64,000 nt of DNA, from NCBI GenBank assembly GCA_036936605.1, contig JAUPFV010000002.1, positions 336,945,215 through 337,009,214 of the forward strand, written 5' to 3'. Of this stretch, positions 57,513-64,000 are shown piece after piece (within the stretch, counting starts at the first letter, position 1; each line of letters starts with the position of its first letter). Made by a program: the position numbers and the translations under genes. This DNA is from Limnanthes douglasii subsp. nivea. Lineage: Eukaryota > Streptophyta > Magnoliopsida > Brassicales > Limnanthaceae. The notes below the pieces were generated by a model. It worked only from the letters and a program-made list of their open reading frames with translations. It was not told where the DNA came from and ran no database searches.

Positions 57513-58024
57513 GTAGGTTTGTGATGTTTTCCTAAATAGTTCTTGGAATGCATCAATTTTGTATGCTCAACTTGCTTCTCATATAGTATAAAATGTGATA
57601 GGTCTTCATATATTTATTAAATATCTGGAAGATTTATCGTTTTGGAATTAAAAAAATAGGTATATGTTCGATTAAATCTAAACGTGAAAAATATAGCATG
57701 AGCTCATTTTATATGATAACCCCGAAGTTTATTAAAGTTCAACTTAACATGTGGAAGTTATTAAAAAATTCTCTTTTAGTAGATATAATATTTTACACAA
57801 CTACATTACCCTCACATCGAAAATTTTATGTTACTTTCAAAATCATCAACGAGAACGAGTTTTTTATTTTTTTGGCAATCAATATGCTTCAGCAATACAA
57901 ACTCATATATATATATATATATATATATATTGCTCATGTTCTTCATGTATTCATATTTTTGAATATTTATAGAGTTTGATGTTTGGCTTTGTTCGAAGAA
58001 ACTGTAACATCCCTGATTCATTGT
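57513..58024. other. AT-rich spacer with (TA)n
   Basis: (TA)13 at 57905-57930. The short frames here are artefacts of the repeat. It ends in ATTGT (58020-58024), the TRIM target copy. Confidence 0.5.
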
Positions 58025-58812
58025 TGTTAGGGTAGCGACCAAAGTTCCACATCCCACATCGGTAAAACATGGGAAGGATCAATGGTATATAAGTGAGAAC
58101 ATATCTCAACTAGTATGAGGCTTTTTGGTAGTGGACCAAATGCAAAGCCGTGAGGCCCTTCGGGTGCCAAAGCGGACAATATCATACTAGTGTTGAGATC
58201 GGTTGTGTTCTTACTTATATACGGAGGCGGAATATGCGGATCGGACCCGCATATTCCCAACACGTGGTATCAGAGCGTCAGGCCCAGATGGAACGCGATG
58301 GTGGTGAAATTCTCGGAGGTCGAACATGATGAACCAGTAGCCATATGATCAAGGTGATCTGCTCTAGAGATCCTATTTCGGAGTGCTCGTGGCTCATCAA
58401 GCAGTGTGGCTTGATTGGAGTGGCGCTAAGGAACAAGACAGTGTGGTCTAAGAGGAGGTGAGCAGTAACATCCGTAGTGCCTCTATGGTCAGGTAGTCTC
58501 CAACCTGATTAGAGTGGGCGGATGAATGTCAATTGAGAGGAGGCTAAAGTGGTACTTTGTTCGAGAGGAGGATTTGTTAGGGTAGCGACCAAAGTTCCAC
58601 ATCCCACATCGGTAAAACATGGGAAGGATCAATGGTATATAAGTGAGAACATATCTCAACTAGTATGAGGCCTTTTGGTAGTGGACCAAATGCAAAGCCG
58701 TGAGGCCCTTCGGGTGCCAAAGCGGACAATATCATACTAGTGTTGAGATCGGTTGTGTTCTTACTTATATACGGAGGCGGAATATGCGGATCGGACCCGC
58801 ATATTCCCAATA
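58025..58812 (+). mobile_element. Complete young TRIM retrotransposon, 5-bp TSD
   Basis: LTRs 58025-58262 and 58575-58812, 238 bp each, start TGTTAGGGTAGCGACC; I noticed two differences between them, one converting the final CA to TA. TSD ATTGT at 58020-58024 and 58813-58817 is perfect. PBS TGGTATCAGAGC at 58265-58276 (tRNA-iMet). A purine-rich GAGAGGAGGATT precedes the 3' LTR. The 312-bp interior has no coding frame, so it depends on another element's enzymes. A TATA box (GGTATATAAG) lies in each LTR. The near-identical LTRs imply recent insertion. The long open frames on the minus strand here are LTR shadows. Confidence 0.95.
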
Positions 58813-59635
58813 ATTGTGTATGACATATTAATAATGATTTATTGATATTCCATTCTAGTTTAAATAATCATATAATGTTGTTTATAAAATAGTTAAAGAG
58901 GATGGTGGCTTTGGTTGAATATGGATCACAGATAGTTCTTGAAAAACTACCTTGAGAGCTTGGGAAACAGATTTTGATCTAAGACAGTAACATAAATTCA
59001 TCGTTTGAAAATGTGTTGGTTATTTTTCAAACGTGCCTACATTTTGGATGAATTTAAGGCTTGAAGCTTAAGATCATTTTATTTCTTTATAAAAAAAATT
59101 AGAAATATGGGATTCAATTTTATTCGTTCTTATGGATAAACATTTTCAAAAATATTTTAACTCAAATTTGATATTTATGAACACGATTTGTTTGCATGAA
59201 ATCTTGAGTGAATCGATACTAATTCATTTTGACATAAATTTAAAATTTAAAATGTTACGACGAATTGTTTGACAGATGTGTGAGTTATAAAAAAGAAGTT
59301 GAATGAAGTAACTTGGATGATGCCTCTCATCAATTTAAATTAATTCTAAATATTAATTCGACAAGATTATGTTATACGAGGTCTTAAAATCCATGATTTA
59401 TAATAAGAACTAGAAGTGATCTTTAGAGGTCAAGTTATTAGTGATTCCTGAATACTACATGAATTTTTTTGTAACATTGTATAAGTTGTAAAGTATTGGT
59501 GTATTATGGTTCTAAAACATGTTATACTTAAGTTGCCCAATTTTGAATTGCAAAAATGTGACATTTTAAATCTTGGATTTTCACAAAACAGATATAGCAT
59601 GCGCGAAAAAAATTGCAAAGTTGCAACTTTGAACT
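58813..59635. other. Unassigned AT-rich stretch
   Basis: After the TRIM target copy, no recognisable frame or repeat. Confidence 0.35.
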
Positions 59636-60455
59636 CGATATTGATTTTAGTTCACTTATAAAAGGTCACATACTAGTGGACGTATACTCTTACTTATATA
59701 GCATTGATCCTTCCTATGTCTAACCAATGTGGAACTTTGATTGCACCTAACATGTATGAAATGAAATCAAGTCAAGAGATCAACATTAACAAATTTTATG
59801 TATACTTCTCTACAAATATCAATATTCAATGGAAATACTTAGTAAAAAGAAGCAATCGTTATCAAATCGAACTTAGCCACTTGGTTGTATTCTTAGAATC
59901 TCACGGATTATATTAGTGTAGTTTCAATAGGTTGAACTAAAAATAAAAAATAGACTATATGACTAAATTAAAAAGTAGTTATCTGAAGAGGACGTCTCAC
60001 TTTAAGAAAACTATTTCTTCAAAGTTATCTTGTCGATCTGTTTAATAAGTTATTCCACTAATTGAAAATGATATTTGCTAAATTATTTAGAGTATCCACA
60101 AACGGACATAAAAACCAGATTAGATATATTTGAGAAAATATGTAGGTTTTTTTTACAATACATGAATTGCATGTCTGATGCGTGGATTACTGGATCAAGC
60201 TTTAACAGTCAAAATTTACTACGAAATTCAAAATGAAAGAGACTTTGTGGATTTACTTATCTATAAAATATAAAATATATTTTATCAATATTATACGTAG
60301 TTAGAATGGAAAAAAATTCAAAAATAGGAAGATTTGGCCAGTTATGATATGTCAGTAATTATCAGAGAATGAAAAGTAAACATCCGGAGAGATGGAGGGA
60401 TGAATGGACATATTTTATTATATTTGGATGTCAAATATAAAGTGGATATACAATT
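59636..60455. repeat. ~0.8-kb segmental duplication, copy B
   Basis: Partner of 56715-57512. It begins inside the TRIM LTR text (TTGATTTTAGTTCACTTATA), so it holds only a truncated LTR and no TRIM interior; hence it was copied from A, or from an ancestor of A. Confidence 0.9.
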
Positions 60456-60799
60456 CGTAGCCTGATTATAAGAAAGAGTTCATGGATATCTCACACGTTC
60501 TCTAAAAATACATTATATGATGCAGAGAGAACTGGAGATCTTTTGTATGGAAATGTGGGTGGATCATAAGGAGAATGTAAAGAGTCAATAAACAATGAAT
60601 TAGTGTGTATTGTGTTGGAAACAAAAAAAATTCAACCAAAAATGTTATTTTCTTTTCCTTAAACTTTTCCATATCGGAACCCGGTCAGTTAAAACATCAT
60701 TATTAGTAAGCTAGTACTACTTGAAGGAGAAAAAACATTATATTCTACATGATTCTGCTTAAGAACATTGTGACTAGTTTGACTAGTTTGAGATTCTAT
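60456..60799. other. Unassigned stretch
   Basis: No recognisable content. It may include degraded downstream pol of the copia relic to the right. Confidence 0.3.
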
Positions 60800-63650
60800 T
60801 TTTGTAGGAAAATATAATAAGACTATGCACATTACTAACTATATTTGGGATTTTGACCCCTAAGGAAAAAATTATTCTCTAAACACGATATCCCTAAACA
60901 TAATGATCTTGTGTTGAGCAAGACTGTAAATCCCCGCCTTTTGTAGAAGAATATCTAAAAAATATGTATGTATGCTCTATGTGAGAATTTGTCGTTAACT
61001 TGAGGACACATCGTGGCAAAACCAAGACAACCAAATACTCTAAGTAGGGATGGCAATGGGTCGGGATGGTAACTCATGACGTCTATATTTTTTCAAACTC
61101 ATACTTTAACCCGTACCCGTCGAGGTAGTAATATTTATTTCGGGTACCCATCGAACCAATGATTGGAACCAGTGATTTTTTTATAGAAAATATCATATTT
61201 AATATTTCAATATATAAATACTATTTTCAAAATATATGGTATCTAGCAATTATTATCAAATATTTTGTAATCAATTAATAATTAATATATAGTTTTGGTA
61301 TATGTTAGTAAATAGTTTGTTTAATTTAATTAATTCATATTTTTTTATGTTACTAATAATTAATATATGATTTTGGTTTATGTTAATAATTTTTTTAATT
61401 TAATTAATGATACTAATAATATTATACCTATACCGATAGTATTAGTATCAGTTTTGAAAAAAAAAAATTAAAAGAAAGAAATTAAAAAATCAAATGTAAT
61501 ATTTAAATATAAAATAATATTTTCAAAATATATTATATATATAGCAAATAATATATGATTTTGGTATTACAAAATACAAATACTAATATTAATAATTTTA
61601 TTTTAAAGTTTAATAAATAATATTAAATAATTTATTATTTTATATAATATTAATTTAACGTGTACCCGTCGGTATTACCCAGTGGGTCGAGTTCGGGTTG
61701 GGTATCCGTGAGAAATTTCTTGAATCCATAACTCATCCCAAACCCGGCGGGTAGTAAATTTTCAAACCCACGACCCATCTGCGGAACAAATTTAAAACCC
61801 ATATCCCACGCCATCGGGTCGGGTCGGATCGGTTACCTGCGGGCTTGGAAAAAATTGACATCCCTAACTTTAAGTTATGACAACATCAAAGACAGTTGTT
61901 GTCAACACCTCGCAATGTCTTTTTCATTTTAAAACTATAGAAGGAATTCTAATTAAGAGTTGTTTGGTAGTTAAAATAACTTATTCCCAAAAAAAATAGG
62001 AACATGATTTTAAGATTATGGTTCTTGCAATAGATGTTGGTATTTTTTTCTACCAAGTCATCTATTGAGAAGTATAAGGAAAATTTATCTGGTGAACAAT
62101 ACCAAGAGAGTTTAGAAAAAAATACACGTCATGATTAACAAACTCAGTTCTAATATTAGTTTTTATTATCTTAATCTTTGCATTTTACTCATATGTATGA
62201 ATTGTTTTATAGTTTGTGGAATTAATGTCTTATCTTTAAGTAAGAATTTCCAAGTACATCTAGAACAATCATAAACTATGGTTAGAGAGTACTTACTACT
62301 AGTGATAGTTTGTGCATGATAAGGTCCACATATGTCAATGTGCAAAAACCAAAACATTTAGCAGATTTTGAGTTACTAGAATGAAATTAACAATCTTTGT
62401 TGTTTAACTATATGAGAGATTTCACAAGATTTTTCACAATTTGTCAGTCTTATTCCATTTACATGTTCTAAGACATAAATATGAGAATGATCCAACCTAA
62501 TATGTCATTTACTAGGCTTATATACAGAGGCGATGACATATAATCCTAAGTTAGAATTAAAACTCACATAAGCAATTTTATCATCAACATACTTGATAAA
62601 TTCATGCTTGAAAGAATGTCCATCAATGACATGGAATCATTTGTATTTTCTTCCAACTCCAATAACTTGGTTAGAGTGTTGTACGTGGATAAGACAATAA
62701 TATGTTATAAACTTCAAACAACAAGAGATGATGTTATGCACTTGTTAACAGATAGGATATCGTATTTTAAAAGAAGTACAAAAAACATTTATCCAAGACC
62801 ATTGTGTCATGTATTTTTACATTTCTTTTAAATGTTATGATTCCAAAAGAACCATCAGGTAAAGACATGAGAGAATGAGAAAAAATAGTGCATGCAGTAG
62901 TAAATAAACACATATGATTTGAAGCACCGATGTTTATTATCTGTAAACTTAAGTTTTGAAAATAAAGGTTATACATACTTCTAAACTAATCAAAATGAGC
63001 TAATTTAGTTACGGCAATATGTGCATTAGAGTTGTTCATCATCTTTTCAATATTTTGTTGCATTTTTATCATAGTGTGCATTATTCAATGTATGTTATTA
63101 TTTCCATGATTTTCAAATGTGTCTCTCCCGGATTAGCAACATTCTTCATAACAAATTGTTTCCCTTTTTTATTCCTCTTCTCCCACCATTCAAGACAACC
63201 TGAAGCTTAACTCAGTTTTCATCGATATGACTTTTCTATTTGCAATGACCACATCTTATTCCAAGATCATTTCTCACCATTTGTACGGAATAAGTATTTT
63301 GTTCACCATTCTGCACATTTGGACTCAATTTGTTCTCAACTGACAATGCTAGTGAATAAGCTCTATTTAAAGTGGGAAAAGGATTCGTCAAAATCACTTG
63401 ATCTGATCTTTCACTCCTTCCAAAAAATCAAACCAAGCAAGAATTGCATGCGATTGTCTTCTTTTTTTCTTAGTTATCTCATTATACGGACTAAAGGCCT
63501 CAAAGCATTTTCATTTTAATTATCCATGAGCATATCATGTTATTCACCTGATTCCATTAATGACCACACTGTTTTATTTCAGATGCATGCTATATGTGAA
63601 GCTTAACTTCTTTTTAACAACCAAACAGAACTTCACATTGTTGCGAAAAT
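60800..63650 (-). pseudogene. Ty1/copia gag-pol relic, split by a hAT MITE
   Basis: Right to left. Gag: ERSDQVILTNPFPTLNRAYS (about 63400-63340), zinc knuckle CGHCK-KSHIDEN with EWW (63250-63170). Protease: IINIGASNHMC and LPDGSFGIITF (62930-62840; usual IIDTGASDHM, so the catalytic aspartate is asparagine here). Integrase: HIDICGPYHAQTITSSKYSL and TIVYDCSR (62340-62260), then RKKYQHLL (about 62030; usual VERKHQHLL). After the MITE: LRVFGCLGFATMCPQ (61045-61000) and HKIIMFRDIVFRE (60930-60880). Stops are frequent, and RT and RNase H are not seen. Removing the MITE and one TSD copy restores the natural HLRVFGCLGF order, supporting both calls. Confidence 0.88.
61045..61866. mobile_element. 822-bp hAT-type MITE, 8-bp TSD
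   Basis: Ends TAGGGATGGCAAT and (reverse complement) TAGGGATGTCAAT. Subterminal GGGTCGGG, ACCCGTCG and GGTACCC words occur on both sides and the centre is very AT-rich. TSDs ACTCTAAG (61037-61044) and ACTTTAAG (61867-61874) differ at one base. This is the widespread plant GGGATGGCAA hAT MITE type. Non-coding; inserted in the copia integrase-to-RT region. Confidence 0.9.
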
Positions 63651-64000
63651 TATGTGCTTCGAAATTCATCCTATCAGGATTTTGCAAAACGTTTAGAGAA
63701 AAACCATTCAAACACAACATTAAACCAAAAAAAAAATCAACAAAAAACATTAAAAAAATCATATTAAAATATAACCACCAAGCTAGAACTTGCGATTTGG
63801 ATATAGAAATCAAAGAACAAAAATCTAAACATAAAAAATGAAAAACAATTCGGGAAGAAGACCTCCTAAAATTTTATTATCAAAAGAAGTTAATATCTTT
63901 ACAATGAATCTATATATCATATACACTATTACTGCTAACCGACGAAACCTCTTGTTAGAATCAAAACTAGTTATTATTAGAATTATCTAACCTACTGAAA
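63651..64000. other. Edge of window, possible copia 5' part
   Basis: Lys/Asn-rich chance frames occur on both strands. The region upstream of a minus-strand copia gag would be its leader and LTR, and TGTTAGAATCAAAACTAGTT at the far right edge looks LTR-like, but the window ends. Confidence 0.3.

Noticed and set aside
58027..58810. Two near-identical 77-78-codon minus-strand proteins
   Set aside because: They are antisense shadows of the two TRIM LTRs.
63560..63841. 93-codon Lys-rich plus-strand protein
   Set aside because: A-rich composition, antisense to the copia gag region; no motif.
1..64000. Organellar or bacterial origin
   Set aside because: Plant nuclear retroelements, MITEs with TSDs, a SINE and plant TATA boxes occur throughout; there are no ribosome-binding sites, operons or organelle genes.
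1..64000. Integrated pararetrovirus copy
   Set aside because: All reverse-transcriptase-type relics carry copia or gypsy gene order and LTR or primer-site context; no movement-protein or coat-protein-like text was seen.

Overview
The window is nuclear DNA of a flowering plant, probably a eudicot. It is strongly AT-rich and gene-poor. It holds Ty1/copia and Ty3/gypsy relics, a FAR1-type Mutator transposase, hAT transposases, a tRNA-derived SINE, a TRIM primed by tRNA-iMet, and several MITEs with target-site duplications (TSDs). I found no intact protein-coding gene, rRNA, functional tRNA or CRISPR array. The species cannot be named from what is visible. Almost every long open frame is a shadow or a piece of a decayed transposon.

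Layout, 0-20 kb: a gypsy integrase relic (0.2-0.8 kb) and a 29-30 bp tandem array (1.26-1.47 kb). A minus-strand copia relic (6.1 to 4.2 kb) is split by a 407-bp Mutator-type MITE. An RNase H relic lies at 7.3-7.7 kb, and a 978-bp Mutator-type MITE filled with a minisatellite at 8.38-9.36 kb. A TATA box and a long imperfect hairpin that could be a MIRNA locus sit at 10.5-10.74 kb (minus strand). A retrotransposon LTR end fused to a minus-strand hAT relic follows (11.5-13.3 kb), then a minus-strand gypsy relic readable from gag to the integrase tail (20.2 to 16.95 kb).

20-40 kb: a plus-strand copia relic (24.4-27.2 kb), a SINE with a perfect 12-bp TSD (28.67 kb), and a 246-bp MITE with near-perfect hairpins (29.26 kb). 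A FAR1/MULE transposase relic (30.4-32.5 kb) faces a minus-strand hAT relic with a BED finger (34.15 to 32.66 kb). This is followed by a palindromic, apparently divergent promoter region and a copia array in which pol, one LTR and the next gag/protease run head to tail (34.9-37.8 kb). Next comes a 1,124-bp block almost identical to 11.8-12.9 kb (one difference noticed), then two more members of the minisatellite-MITE family.

40-64 kb: a long foldback (40.93-41.33 kb) and an inverted duplication of a short-chain dehydrogenase (SDR) gene fragment forming a 186-nt hairpin (41.68-41.87 kb). Two copies of a gypsy LTR-end/leader, one with gag (42.7-45.5 kb), abut a long minus-strand gypsy relic (49.15 to 45.5 kb). 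Then come a hAT with one premature stop and a tRNA-like module (51.06-52.34 kb), a non-autonomous hAT-like element (52.34-53.65 kb), and an unrecognised transcription-unit-like stretch (53.8-55.0 kb). Two generations of one TRIM family follow: an old reversed copy (56.1-56.83 kb) and a young complete one with a perfect TSD (58.03-58.81 kb), flanked by a ~0.8 kb segmental duplication. The window ends in a minus-strand copia relic (63.65 to 60.8 kb) interrupted by an 822-bp hAT MITE.

The components do not form a pathway. The window records nested insertion, tandem and inverted duplication, and decay. The best candidates for something undescribed are the two possible young MIRNA loci, the 1.1-kb chimeric duplication, and the MITE family carrying minisatellites. 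None amounts to a demonstrated new system.
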